The notes: generated by a model from the sequence alone, not told the origin. 64,000 bases of DNA from Ilumatobacter fluminis (GCF_004364865.1 NZ_SOAU01000001.1:2946001-3010000), one strand, 5' to 3'; counted from the first letter of the stretch, positions 27,543 through 37,142 are shown. Numbers and translations are program-made.

Positions 27543-28151
27543 TCAGGCGGGGCGGGTGATGTCGAACAGATCGGTGGCGCGGCTGTAGGTGTTGCCGACG
27601 TGGCGTCCGATCGCCTTCAGCTCCGCTTGGTCGACCCGGGTGCCGTCGAGCAGCGATTCGGCGACGTGGATCTCGACCGCCTCACCGATCACCAGCGCGT
27701 TGCCGTGATCGGGGTGGCCGATGTCGACGATCTGGGTCACGACGCATTCGATGTTCGCCTTGCACTCCCCGACCATCGGCGGCCGGATCGACGTGGACGG
27801 CACCGCCGTCAACCCACACGCCTCGAACTCGTCGACCTCGGCCGGGAACGACGCCGCCGATGCGTTCATCGCCTCGACGACCTCCTCGCTCACGACGTTG
27901 ATCGTGAACTCGCCGACAGCGCGCACGTTCTCCAACGTGTCCTTGCGGCCGCCCCGTCCGGGCGAGAACACGAACGTCGGCGGGAGGCCGCTGACGACGT
28001 TGAAGAACGAGTACGGGGCGACGTTCGGGACCCCGTCCGCCGACAACGTGCCGATCCAACCGATCGGGCGCGGCACGATGAGCCCGGTGGCGAGCTTGTA
28101 GCCGTCGACGCCTTCGAGGTCGTCGACGCGGAACCGGCGTTTCGTGGTCAT
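27543..28151 (-). CDS. Flavin reductase-like FMN-binding split-barrel protein
   Basis: A 202-aa protein of the flavin reductase/DIM6 group. LIVPRPIGWIGTLSADGVPN, NVAPYSFFNVVSGLPPTFVF, and GEFTINVVSEEVVEAMNASA are the FMN-binding signature. GNALVIGEAVEIHV completes the barrel. It could be an NAD(P)H:flavin oxidoreductase serving a monooxygenase. No partner is adjacent. CACACT lies 7 nt before the ATG. Confidence 0.88.
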   Translation of the reverse strand: MTTKRRFRVDDLEGVDGYKLATGLIVPRPIGWIGTLSADGVPNVAPYSFFNVVSGLPPTFVFSPGRGGRKDTLENVRAVGEFTINVVSEEVVEAMNASAASFPAEVDEFEACGLTAVPSTSIRPPMVGECKANIECVVTQIVDIGHPDHGNALVIGEAVEIHVAESLLDGTRVDQAELKAIGRHVGNTYSRATDLFDITRPA

Positions 28152-28178
28152 GACTGCCAGTGTGGCAGCGAGATCACG

Positions 28179-28706
28179 TCACGCAGCCAGGAACGGCTCC
28201 CATTCGGCGCGCGGGTTCGAGATCGACGACACCAGGACCTCGGTGCGCGTCGGCACGTACGGCGCCCGCCGCAGATCCCAGCCGTGTCGGAGCTGCATCT
28301 CCTCGAGCGAACGATCGGCCTTGGAGTGGTTGTGGTGTCGGCACGCAGCGACCAGGTTCAGCCAGCCGTTCCCGCCACCTCGCGAACGAGGGAACAGGTG
28401 GTCGACCGAGTCACCCCGGCGATCGCAGGGCAACCCGTCGATGACGAACTGGCACTGATGGGCGTCTCGCTGGCGCACCCGCCGTGGCGAGCACGTCGGG
28501 GTGCGGCGTTGCGCCGCGTGCAGCCGCCCGCTGCGTGCGATCACCGAGGGAACGGCGACCTCGATCGACGGCGAGTGCAGGACCTGTGCGATGTCGCTCG
28601 ATGCCGCGACGGCCTTGCCCGTCACCAGCAGTTCGCAAGCGAACTCGACACCGATGACGCGGTCGACTCGCCAGCCGGCGTCCAACAGCAGCACAGGGAT
28701 CGGCAT
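28179..28706 (-). CDS. HNH endonuclease-domain protein
   Basis: A 175-aa protein. The ATG at 28706 has an AAGGAGG ribosome site at good spacing, so an upstream ATG at 28763 is rejected. The N-terminal half (VLLLDAGWRVDRVIGVEFAC) is a conserved extension of actinobacterial HNH proteins. The C-terminal HNH module runs from CQFVIDGLPCDRRGD through SVDHLFPRSRGGGNGWLNL to VAACRHHNHSKADRSL. Stand-alone HNH proteins of this kind have no known cellular role. Confidence 0.86.
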   Translation of the reverse strand: MPIPVLLLDAGWRVDRVIGVEFACELLVTGKAVAASSDIAQVLHSPSIEVAVPSVIARSGRLHAAQRRTPTCSPRRVRQRDAHQCQFVIDGLPCDRRGDSVDHLFPRSRGGGNGWLNLVAACRHHNHSKADRSLEEMQLRHGWDLRRAPYVPTRTEVLVSSISNPRAEWEPFLAA

Positions 28707-28834
28707 GGGCCACGCCTCCTTCGAAGTCGTGTGATCTCGTCGGTTGCCGTATGTGCCTATCACGTCCGGAGCACTCGGCGGGGGAAGGTTCCCGACTGTT
28801 CACGCTGCGTACACGGCGCGAACGGGTGCTCGGC

Positions 28835-28922
28835 TACCTTCGACCGCGTGACCGCACTGCACTCCCCCTTCGGCGCGCCGCCTGCCCCCGTTTCGATCGA
28901 CGACGGGTCACCGGTCCGATGA
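28835..28922 (+). CDS. Possible 24-residue leader peptide overlapping the thiolase-like gene
   Basis: TACCTT (28835-28840) is a -10 box 7 nt before a GTG at 28848. That GTG opens a 24-codon frame reading MTALHSPFGAPPAPVSIDD and a few more residues, and its stop at 28920-28922 overlaps the ATG at 28919. The architecture is that of a leaderless mini-ORF translationally coupled to the next gene. No homologue is known to me and the evidence is positional only. Confidence 0.3.
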
Positions 28923-30385
28923 CGTCACTCGACCCGCGCACGCCGGTGATCATCGGCGCCGGGCAGATCAACGATCGCGATTTCGGTTCCGAACCGATCG
29001 ATCTGATGACCCGATGCGCCGAGGCCGCCGTCGCCGATGCCGGCGCCACCGCCGACCTGCGAGCGGCCGTCGACGCCGTTCGCGTCGTCTGGGGCATCTG
29101 GCCGTACCGCGACCCGGGCCGGCTGATTGCCGAACGGCTCGGTCGACCCGAGGCTCGCACGACGCTGACGACGACGGGCGGCAACCAGGTCTACGACCTC
29201 GTCGTCGACACCGCCGAACAGATCACGGCGGGCTCGATCGACGTCGCCGTCGTGTGCGCAGCCGAGTCGATGCGCACCCGCCGGGCCGACCACGCCCGAG
29301 GGATCGACACCGAGTACCTGACCGAACGCGACGGGGCCGCGGCCGACGAGACCGTCGGCTCCGAGGCACCACTCACGACGCCCGTCGAAGACGCGATCGG
29401 GGTGCATCATCCGGTCCGCTTCTACGCCATGGCCGAAACAGCGCTCCGGCACCGCACCGGTGAGTCGGCCAGCGAGCACCTGCGCCGGATCAGCGGCATG
29501 TGGGCGCGAGCGAGCGAGATCGCCGCCGCCAACCCGCACGCCTGGCTGCAACGAGCGCAGTCGGCCGAGCAGATCGCCACGCCGAGCGAGGCCAACCGTC
29601 CGATCACCACGCCGTACCCGAAGCTGATGACGTCGAACCTCAACGTCGATCAGGGCGGTGCGATCATCATGTGCTCGGTCGAGGCCGCCGAACGGCTCGG
29701 CGTCCCGCGTGACCGGTGGGTGTTCCCGCTGTCGGGTTCGGGGGCGGCCGACCATCCGTCGATCACCACGCGCTGGGCGTTCGACGAGTCGCCGGCCATG
29801 CGCCTCACGGGGCGCGATGCGCTCGGGCTCGCAGGCGTCGACGTCGACGACTGCGCCATCATCGACCTGTACTCGTGCTTTCCCGTCGCCGTCCAGGTCG
29901 CACAGCGCGAACTCGACATCGATCCCGCCCGCGACTGGACGATCACCGGCGGCCTCACCTTCGCCGCCGGACCGATGAACTGCTACTGCATCCTGCCGCT
30001 CACTCGAGCGGTCGGCATGCTCCGCGCCACGCCGGGCCAGCGAGCGTTCCTCACCGGCAACGGCGGCTATTTCTCGAAGCACAGCGCGATCGTGCTCGCC
30101 GGCGAGCCGGCACCGGGCGGTTTCCGCAGTTCGCGCCCGCAAGCCGACGTCGATGCGCTCCCCGCCCGCACGGCGCCGACCGAGCGGGTCGCCGAGGCGA
30201 CGCTCGAGACCTACACCGTCATCTCCGACCGCGAGATGCAGCCGTCGCGCGCGATCCTCGCCTGCCTCGACGACGAAGGCCGTCGCCATTGGGCCGACAC
30301 CACCGACGCAGCGATGATCGCCGACCTGATGGCCGACGACGCCTGCGGTCGCCGGATCGACGTCCCGCCACCGACCGAACGATGA
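28919..30385 (+). CDS. Thiolase-like acetyl-CoA acetyltransferase family protein
   Basis: A 488-aa thiolase-fold protein with a C-terminal extra domain (from about residue 410). RTPVIIGAGQINDRDFG, DVAVVCAAESM, TTPYPKLMTSNLNVDQGGA, SGSGAADHPS, and LTFAAGPMNCYCILPLTRAV are typical of the thiolase/SCP-x-like group. The segment where thiolases carry the nucleophilic Cys reads TTTGGNQVYDLV with no Cys, so a standard thiolase reaction is doubtful. It is coupled by ATGA to the amylosucrase-like gene, an unusual pairing. Confidence 0.85.
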   Translation: MTSLDPRTPVIIGAGQINDRDFGSEPIDLMTRCAEAAVADAGATADLRAAVDAVRVVWGIWPYRDPGRLIAERLGRPEARTTLTTTGGNQVYDLVVDTAEQITAGSIDVAVVCAAESMRTRRADHARGIDTEYLTERDGAAADETVGSEAPLTTPVEDAIGVHHPVRFYAMAETALRHRTGESASEHLRRISGMWARASEIAAANPHAWLQRAQSAEQIATPSEANRPITTPYPKLMTSNLNVDQGGAIIMCSVEAAERLGVPRDRWVFPLSGSGAADHPSITTRWAFDESPAMRLTGRDALGLAGVDVDDCAIIDLYSCFPVAVQVAQRELDIDPARDWTITGGLTFAAGPMNCYCILPLTRAVGMLRATPGQRAFLTGNGGYFSKHSAIVLAGEPAPGGFRSSRPQADVDALPARTAPTERVAEATLETYTVISDREMQPSRAILACLDDEGRRHWADTTDAAMIADLMADDACGRRIDVPPPTER

Positions 30386-32238
30386 ATCGATCCGACCTCG
30401 TCCGCACCTGGCTGCCCGACCTCCGTGCGGCGGTCGCCGGGTTGTACCCCGACCAGGTCGACGACGTGGTCGATCGACTCGTCGAGCGCTCGTCTCGAGC
30501 CGCCGACGAACGCGCCGACGAGCTCGTGCAACGCGATCATCGGCGCCTGATCGACCAGGCGTGGTACCAGTCGAACCAACGGGTCGGCTACATGGCCTAC
30601 CTCGACCGGTTCGCCGGCGATCTCCGCGGCGTCGCCGACCGAATCCCGTACCTGACCGAACTCGGCGTCGACACCGTCCACTTCCTGTCGGTGCTGGAGC
30701 CACGCGACGGCGAGAACGACGGCGGCTACGCGATCCGCGACTACCTCTCCCCCGATCCGCGCCTCGGCACCCCCGCCGACCTGCGCGACATGATCCACGG
30801 CTTGCACGCGAACGGCATCGACCTCTGCCTCGACTTCGTGATGAACCACACCAGCGACGACCACGAGTGGGCCGTCGCCGCCCGAAACGGCTCGGCGTAC
30901 CACCGCGGGCTGTACCGGATGTATCCCGATCGAACCGAGCCCGACCGGTGGGAACAGGGCCTGCCCGAGGTGTTCCCCGACATGGCGCCGGGCAACTTCA
31001 CGTGGGACGACACGCTCCAACAGTGGGTGTGGACGACCTTCCGCGAGTTCCAGTGGGACCTCGACTACTCGAACCCGGACGTCTTGGTCGAGGTGGCGGG
31101 CATCGCGCTCGAACTCGCCAACCTCGGGGTCGACATCCTCCGGCTCGACGCGGTCGCGTTCACGTGGAAGCGGTTGGGCACGAACTGCCAGAACCAACCC
31201 GAGGCCCACCTGATCGCGCAAGCGCTGCGGGCGACGGTGGCGATGGCGGCGCCCGCCACGATCCTGCTCGCCGAAGCGATCGTGGCGCCGACCGACCTGG
31301 TGGGCTACCTCGGCCGCCACGATCTCGAACGACGCGAGTGCGAGCTCGCGTATCACAACCAGCTCATGGTGCAGGGCTGGTCGATGATCGCGACCCGTCG
31401 CGCCGACCTGGCGCTTCGATCGCTGTCACAGCTGCCCGACCATCCGGGTCGCACCACGTGGTTCACGTACGTCCGCTGCCACGACGACATCGGCTGGGCG
31501 ATCGACGACGACGACGCGCTCGCCGTCGGCGTCACCGGCTCGGGGCATCGGGCGTTCCTCGCCGAATTCTTCCGCGGCGACTTCCCGACGTCGTTCGCGC
31601 TCGGCACGCCGTTCGGCGTGAACGAGGCCGCCGGAGACGAACGCACGAGCGGCATGGCGGCGACGCTGGCCGGCGTGACGTCGGCGCTCCGCGACGGCGA
31701 CGCTGCCGCCCTCAGCCACGCGATCGATCGCGTGATCCTGCTCTACTCGATCGCCTTCGGCTGGGGCGGCATCCCGATCATCTACATGGGCGACGAGCTG
31801 TGCCAGGCCGACGACCCGAGCTGGCGGACCGACCCGGAGCGACGCCACGACACGCGCTGGGCCCACCGTCCCACGTTCGACGACGACCTCGCCGCACTCC
31901 GCAACGACCCCTCCACCTGCACGGGGCAGATCTGGGCGCGGATCCGCGACCTCGTCGAGATCCGGCGTTCCGCCGGCGTCTTCGACGACGTCGACACGGT
32001 CTCGCGCCCGTTTGACACCGGCAACGTGCACGTGTTCGGGTGGCGGCGCGACAACCCCCGCTGGGGGACGATGATCGGCCTGGCGAACGTCGGCGAGACC
32101 GCGGTCACGGTGACCAACCGCCCGGTCGAACTCGCGCACGACCTGCTCGCGCCGAACGACCCCGACCCGTGGCTGTTGCGGCCGCTCCAGGTGCGCTGGC
32201 TGGCCGACCCGGGTCCGCTCGCGACATCGCCGAGCTGA
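30382..32238 (+). CDS. Amylosucrase-like GH13 enzyme
   Basis: A 618-aa GH13 protein, close to the length of amylosucrase (about 630), which makes alpha-1,4-glucan from sucrose or hydrolyses it. The helical N-terminal domain is followed by the barrel with GVDTVHFLSVLEPRDGENDG, LDFVMNHTSDDHEWA, nucleophile Asp in DILRLDAVAF, acid/base Glu in ILLAEAIVAP, and TYVRCHDDIGW. IYMGDELCQADD follows. Amylosucrase, sucrose hydrolase and trehalose synthase subfamilies are near neighbours; the N-terminal domain and EPRDGENDGGYA favour amylosucrase. Confidence 0.85.
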   Translation: MNRSDLVRTWLPDLRAAVAGLYPDQVDDVVDRLVERSSRAADERADELVQRDHRRLIDQAWYQSNQRVGYMAYLDRFAGDLRGVADRIPYLTELGVDTVHFLSVLEPRDGENDGGYAIRDYLSPDPRLGTPADLRDMIHGLHANGIDLCLDFVMNHTSDDHEWAVAARNGSAYHRGLYRMYPDRTEPDRWEQGLPEVFPDMAPGNFTWDDTLQQWVWTTFREFQWDLDYSNPDVLVEVAGIALELANLGVDILRLDAVAFTWKRLGTNCQNQPEAHLIAQALRATVAMAAPATILLAEAIVAPTDLVGYLGRHDLERRECELAYHNQLMVQGWSMIATRRADLALRSLSQLPDHPGRTTWFTYVRCHDDIGWAIDDDDALAVGVTGSGHRAFLAEFFRGDFPTSFALGTPFGVNEAAGDERTSGMAATLAGVTSALRDGDAAALSHAIDRVILLYSIAFGWGGIPIIYMGDELCQADDPSWRTDPERRHDTRWAHRPTFDDDLAALRNDPSTCTGQIWARIRDLVEIRRSAGVFDDVDTVSRPFDTGNVHVFGWRRDNPRWGTMIGLANVGETAVTVTNRPVELAHDLLAPNDPDPWLLRPLQVRWLADPGPLATSPS

Positions 32239-32251
32239 CAGGCGTGTGCCG

Positions 32252-33244
32252 CTAGGCCGTCGGCCGCGGCTGCAAGCCGGCCGCCCGGTAGCAGGCGTCG
32301 ATGATCTCCATGTTCCGCACGCCGTCGGCGGTCGTGGTCGGAAACGAGGTGCCGTCGACGATCGCGTCGCGGAACGCCACGAGCTGGTGGAAGTAGGTCG
32401 TCGACGAGTCGGCGATCTCGTAGCGGATCCGGTCGCCGGTGTCGACCACGAGCGTCGCCCCGTGCTGGGGAGCCAACGGGTTGGTCACGATCAAACGTCC
32501 CTGCTCGCCGATGACCCGGAGCCACGCCTCGACCTGGTCGCCTGCGGCGATCATCGAGGACTGGATCGAACCGGTGATGCCGGAGGGCCAGCGCAGCTCG
32601 GCGGTGAGCGAGCCGTCGATCTCGTCGACGGGGCACACCGCCTCGGCGGACACGACCTCGGGATCGGCGCCGGCCGCCCAGCGCACGAACTGGATCGAGT
32701 AACACCCAAGATCCATCGTGGCGCCGCCGCCGAGCGCCAGGTCCCAGCGGATGTCGTCGCGTCCGATCCGCCCGTCGGGGATGTCGAACGCCGCGTCGAT
32801 CCGGTCGATCCGTCCGAGCTCACCGCCGTCGATCACGGTGCGGATCCGGTCGATGAAGGGGTGGTACCGCCAGTGGAACGCCTCCATCACGACCACGTCG
32901 CCACGCTCGGCGGCGGCGGCGATCGCTCGGGCGTCGTCGGCATTCGCTGCCAACGGCTTCTCGCACAGCACGTGCTTGCCGGCGTCGATCGCAGCAATCG
33001 CCCATTCACGGTGCAGCGATGCCGGTGTGCCGATGTAGACGGCGTCGACCTCGTCGGATGCCAGGAGCTCCTCGTAGCACCCGAACGCCAACCCGGCTCC
33101 CCACTCGTCGGCCGCAGCACGCGCCCGGGCGTGGTCGCGTGCCGCCACCGCGACGAGTTCGACGCCGTCGACGTCGGGAAGCGGATCGATGATCGCCCCC
33201 TTCGCGATGCGAGAAGCGGCGATCAGGCCCAAACGAATCGTCAT
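32252..33244 (-). CDS. Gfo/Idh/MocA-family NAD(P)-dependent oxidoreductase
   Basis: A 330-aa sugar or polyol dehydrogenase-like protein. The Rossmann start is RLGLIAASRIAKGAIIDPL; the family signature AGKHVLCEKPLAANADDA carries the catalytic Lys; EAFHWRYHPFIDRI follows, and GGGATMDLGCYSIQFVRW carries the second-domain motif. The ATG at 33244 is preceded by TAGTTT 8 nt upstream (leaderless), which rules out the longer frame. It converges on the amylosucrase-like gene with a 13-bp gap. Confidence 0.9.
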   Translation of the reverse strand: MTIRLGLIAASRIAKGAIIDPLPDVDGVELVAVAARDHARARAAADEWGAGLAFGCYEELLASDEVDAVYIGTPASLHREWAIAAIDAGKHVLCEKPLAANADDARAIAAAAERGDVVVMEAFHWRYHPFIDRIRTVIDGGELGRIDRIDAAFDIPDGRIGRDDIRWDLALGGGATMDLGCYSIQFVRWAAGADPEVVSAEAVCPVDEIDGSLTAELRWPSGITGSIQSSMIAAGDQVEAWLRVIGEQGRLIVTNPLAPQHGATLVVDTGDRIRYEIADSSTTYFHQLVAFRDAIVDGTSFPTTTADGVRNMEIIDACYRAAGLQPRPTA

Positions 33245-33272
33245 GACGCCGGAAACTACCCGGCCGGGCGAG

Positions 33273-33932
33273 TCAGGCCGCGACGAGCGTCGTGACAGCA
33301 CCGAAGTGCAGCGCCGCGGCCAGCACCGTGAAGCCGTGCCAGACCTCGTGGTAGCCGAACACCGAGGGCCACGGATCGGGCCGACGGAGCAGCAGCACGG
33401 GGAACCCGATCGTGTAGGCGAGGCCGCCGGCGACGACCAGTGCGATCTGGAGACCGCTCAGATGTGTGCCCAGCGCCGGCGTCGCGACGACGGCACACCA
33501 CCCCATGATCGGGTACAGCGCGTAGCCCAGCCACGACAGCGAGCGGAACGCCGCCAGCTTGATCACGATGCCGAGGAGGCCGAGCCCGCCGACGACCGAC
33601 AGCAGCGGGATTCCCCAGGCGGGTGGCAGCGCGAGCAGGCAGATCGGGACATACGTGCCCGCGATGAGCAAGTAGATCATCGAGTGATCGAGCCGCTGCA
33701 TGATCGTGCGGGCCCGCACGGAGTGGGCGAGCCGGTGATAGGCGGCGGAAGTACCGAAGACGGCGAGCAGCGAACCGACGTAGACCGCGGCGGCGACACG
33801 CGCCGATGCATGGTCGGCGGCGAGGATCAGCAGGACGCCTGCGGGGATCGCCAGGACGAACGCCCAGGAGTGCAGCAACCCGCGCCACACGGGACGAGGC
33901 GCCGTCAGCACGTCGAGCCGCTCTGTGGTCAT
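33273..33932 (-). CDS. PAQR/hemolysin III-family membrane protein
   Basis: A 219-aa protein with about seven TM helices. The PAQR metal-site residues are present: TSAAYHRLAHS, QRLDHSMIYLLIAGTYVP, and YHEVWHGFTVLAAALHFGA. Bacterial members (YqfA/TrhA) are linked to membrane-energetics homeostasis; the hemolysin name is historical. TACCGT lies 7 nt before the ATG. Confidence 0.9.
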   Translation of the reverse strand: MTTERLDVLTAPRPVWRGLLHSWAFVLAIPAGVLLILAADHASARVAAAVYVGSLLAVFGTSAAYHRLAHSVRARTIMQRLDHSMIYLLIAGTYVPICLLALPPAWGIPLLSVVGGLGLLGIVIKLAAFRSLSWLGYALYPIMGWCAVVATPALGTHLSGLQIALVVAGGLAYTIGFPVLLLRRPDPWPSVFGYHEVWHGFTVLAAALHFGAVTTLVAA

Positions 33933-33997
33933 GGGCCCGACGGTACCGCACCGTCGTCCCGAACTGCAGACGGACACGAGGTGTTCACAGTGGCGTC

Positions 33998-36900
33998 TCA
34001 GTCCGGTTGCGGCGGCGTCATCGCGTCGCCGACGACGGCCAGGACCGATTCGCCGTACTGCTCGAGCTTGGCGGGCCCGACGCCTTTGACCCGGGCGAGC
34101 TCGTCGAGCGACGTCGGACGTCGGTCGGCGATCGCCGCCAACGTCTTGTCGTCGAAGACCGTGTACGCCGGCTTGCCGTTGCGGGCGCGGTCGCGGAACC
34201 GACGGAGCAGGTCGAAGACCACGACACTGCCGGCATCGACCTGGCCGGGTCGGGCACCCAGCTTGCCGCGCTGCTTCCCGATCGTCTCGACCGACGCGCC
34301 GATCCGGAATCGCCGTGTGCTGCCGTTGCGCTCGGCAACGGCAGCATCGGGTTCGATCGCCGTCACGACCCACTCCTGCCCCTGGTCGACGATGGTGAGC
34401 CCCGCGACGGCGATCACCGTGCCGCGGTCGAGCAGTGGGTGGTCGGGGGCCGTGCGCTTGGCCTTCGTCACCCGTTCGGCACGCTGGGGTCGGGGCGGTT
34501 CGGGGTGCAGTTCCGACGGGTCGGGCGGTTCGGTCGTGAGCTCGTCGACGAACGGGCTCGGTGTACCGCCGGGCACGACGGTGAGCGACTGCGACGCTCG
34601 GGTGATCGCCACGTGGAACAGTCGGCGCTCCTCCTCGTGGTCGTCGGCGAGCCGGTGCGGGAACTGGTCGGACGCCGCCTGGTGCACGACGACGTGCGGC
34701 CACTCCTGACCCTTCACCCGGTGCACGGTGGCCAGGGTGACGCCGGCGGAGGGACGGCGAGCGCCGAGGGAGCCACGCAGCCACGACTCGAACCCGTCAT
34801 CGGCCCCGGACGCGGCGTGCAGCGCAGCGAGTTGCCGGAGTGCGGTCAGGTCGTCGCCTTGCGCGCCACGGTTCATGCCGTGGCGGGTGTCGTCGAGCGT
34901 CGAGACGGCGCCGCCGAGTCCGATGTCGTCGACGAGCGTCGCGATGATGCGGTCGGTCGGCGCCCGCCGGCGCACCATCGCCGTGAGCCGGCGGATGTCG
35001 CCGACGAACTCACCGAGCTTCTCGGCGTCGCGTTCGTTGTTGAGCCGGTCGGCGAGGCGCTGGAGCGAGTCGGGGTCACCCTGCTCGGTCACCCATTCCA
35101 TGATCCGGGGGTGGAGCGAGCGCGACGGACGCCGCATCGCCTCGATCAGGTCGTCGGGGGCGAACGGACGCCCCGAGGCGAGCCGGAGCCACGCCAGCGC
35201 GGCGCGCACCGAGGTGCGATCGGCGAACTCGGTGCCGACGCCACCGTGCACGCCGATGCCGGCTGCGCCGAGCGCGACCTGGACCGGAGCGAGCAGGGCG
35301 TTGACGCGGGTGAGGACCGCGACGTCGGCGGGTGACGCCCCGGTGTCGATGGCTGCTCGAACGGCGGCAACCGTCGTGGCGACGGTGTCGTCGCCGTCGT
35401 CCACCGTCCAGGTGCCCGGAGCGTCGGGTCGGGCCCGGATCGTCTTGTCGACCCGGCGCCGGTTGTGCCGCAGCAGGCGGTCGGCGACCTCGACCACCGG
35501 TTCGGGGCAGCGGTAGTTGACCTCGAGCGGATGGTCGCCCGCGCCCGGGAACCAGCGTGCGTAGTCGATCAGCCAGCCGGGGTCGGCGCCGTTGTACCCG
35601 TAGATCGTCTGGTCGTCGTCGCCCACGCCGAACACCGATCCACCGCCGGCGCCGAGGAGCCGCACGAGGAGGAGGTGCGCGGGCGTGAGATCCTGGAACT
35701 CGTCGACCAGCAGCAGGCGGCACGCCCGCTGGGCCGCTCGGCGGGCGGCCGGATCGGCGAGCAACGTGGCGATCGCGAGGTCGATCTGTCCGTCGAAGTC
35801 GACGACGCCGCCGCGGTCGAGTTCGGCCCGAAACCGCGGGTACATCTGCGCGAGACCGTCGACGTCGCCGCCGTACCGCATCTCGGCCTGCTCGGGCGGA
35901 ACGAGACCGAGCCGGACGAGGCTCAGCGCCTCGATCCACGGCGCGATCGGGTCGACGTTGCGGCGACGTGGTGTCTGCACGAACCGCTGGATGACGCGTC
36001 GGACCTCGGGCTCGTCGATCGTGGTGCGGCGGCCGGCGGTCGGAGCGAACGGTGGCGTGCCGTTGACGATCGCCAGCGCGATCGAGTTGAGCGTGCGCAC
36101 CTGGACACCGTCGACGTCGGCGAGCCGCTCGGCCATCTCGATCTGGGCCCGCTTGTTGAACGCCACCAGACAGATCGCGCTCGGCGGGACGTTCCAGCGG
36201 GTGACGAGGTGCCGGGCCCGCTCGGTGAGGACCCGTGTCTTGCCCGAACCCGCCGGCGCGATGATGCGTGCCGACCCGGTGCCGTGGGTGACGGCGGCGA
36301 GTTGATCGGGTGCAAGCTCGGCGGTGCTGTCGTTCGGGCCGGGGCCCGTGAGGCTGCCGTGTTCGATCGCGACGCGACCGACGACGTCGACCCCGTCGAT
36401 CGATGCGTGATGCCGTGTCGGACCGCCGTCGAGCCACAGCGGCCGACCGTCGGCAGCGGTCACGTCGGCGTCCCCGCCCGCTGATGCTCCGGCAGCGAGC
36501 GCCTGATCGACGAGCAGCCAGCGGGGATGTTCGTCGTCGCGGGCGTCGACGGCGTTGGACCACACGAGGTGGTGCAGCTCGTCGAGGAGGAACTCGTGCT
36601 CGACACCGACCTCGTACGCGGGACGGGTGTCGACCTGGGCGGGCGGGTCGTCGAAGGCAGCGGCGAGTTCGAACACGACGCCGGTCGCCGACGCCGCCGC
36701 CGTACGCACCTGGTCGAGCATCTCGGCCGGCGATGCGAGCACCGACTCGTCGATGGTGATCCGGGTCGCATCGAACCACTCGGGTGGTGCGACGGCACCC
36801 GCCTCGACGACGACGTTTCGCCCGAGCGCATGCGGCCCTCGCCGCAGCGCGACGGAAGCCTGGGCGCGTGTCGCGGGTGCAACCGGGCGTCCGGCCGGAC

Positions 36901-37135
36901 GGCGACGCACCGCCGTCGATGACGTCGATGTCGTCGATGGCGCCGATGACGTGGGACGGGACTCGAACAGCGGCTCGGCGGGTGGCGGCGCCGGCGGCGC
37001 CGCGTCGTCGTCCGGTCGGGCCGGGTCCGATCGGGAGGGGCCTGCGGACTGGTTGCCGCTCTGCTGATCGGCCCAGCAGCGCTTGACGTCGGCCGGGCGC
37101 TCGTGCGCGCCTCCGCAGTACACGCAAGAGATCAC
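33998..37135 (-). CDS. UvrD/PcrA-type superfamily I helicase with N-terminal zinc ribbon and C-terminal HRDC domain
   Basis: About 1045 aa. A CVYCGGAH...KRCW zinc-ribbon at the N-terminus is followed by a Pro/Ser/Thr-rich linker and a roughly 150-aa unrecognised segment. The SF1A helicase core follows: APAGSGKTRVL, LVAFNKRAQIEMAERL, LLVDEFQDLTPAH, VGDDDQTIYGYNGADP, VNYRCPEPV, LATVHRVKGQEWPHVVVHQA, and LFHVAITRASQSL. The HRDC end is RNGKPAYTVFDDKTLAAIAD plus LARVKGVGPAKLEQYG. It resembles UvrD2 with an added front end. The GTG at 37135 is chosen because TATGGT, 7 nt upstream, is a -10 box that contains part of the earlier ATG at 37147. Confidence 0.9.
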   Translation of the reverse strand: MISCVYCGGAHERPADVKRCWADQQSGNQSAGPSRSDPARPDDDAAPPAPPPAEPLFESRPTSSAPSTTSTSSTAVRRRPAGRPVAPATRAQASVALRRGPHALGRNVVVEAGAVAPPEWFDATRITIDESVLASPAEMLDQVRTAAASATGVVFELAAAFDDPPAQVDTRPAYEVGVEHEFLLDELHHLVWSNAVDARDDEHPRWLLVDQALAAGASAGGDADVTAADGRPLWLDGGPTRHHASIDGVDVVGRVAIEHGSLTGPGPNDSTAELAPDQLAAVTHGTGSARIIAPAGSGKTRVLTERARHLVTRWNVPPSAICLVAFNKRAQIEMAERLADVDGVQVRTLNSIALAIVNGTPPFAPTAGRRTTIDEPEVRRVIQRFVQTPRRRNVDPIAPWIEALSLVRLGLVPPEQAEMRYGGDVDGLAQMYPRFRAELDRGGVVDFDGQIDLAIATLLADPAARRAAQRACRLLLVDEFQDLTPAHLLLVRLLGAGGGSVFGVGDDDQTIYGYNGADPGWLIDYARWFPGAGDHPLEVNYRCPEPVVEVADRLLRHNRRRVDKTIRARPDAPGTWTVDDGDDTVATTVAAVRAAIDTGASPADVAVLTRVNALLAPVQVALGAAGIGVHGGVGTEFADRTSVRAALAWLRLASGRPFAPDDLIEAMRRPSRSLHPRIMEWVTEQGDPDSLQRLADRLNNERDAEKLGEFVGDIRRLTAMVRRRAPTDRIIATLVDDIGLGGAVSTLDDTRHGMNRGAQGDDLTALRQLAALHAASGADDGFESWLRGSLGARRPSAGVTLATVHRVKGQEWPHVVVHQAASDQFPHRLADDHEEERRLFHVAITRASQSLTVVPGGTPSPFVDELTTEPPDPSELHPEPPRPQRAERVTKAKRTAPDHPLLDRGTVIAVAGLTIVDQGQEWVVTAIEPDAAVAERNGSTRRFRIGASVETIGKQRGKLGARPGQVDAGSVVVFDLLRRFRDRARNGKPAYTVFDDKTLAAIADRRPTSLDELARVKGVGPAKLEQYGESVLAVVGDAMTPPQPD

Positions 37136-37142
37136 GCGGCCG

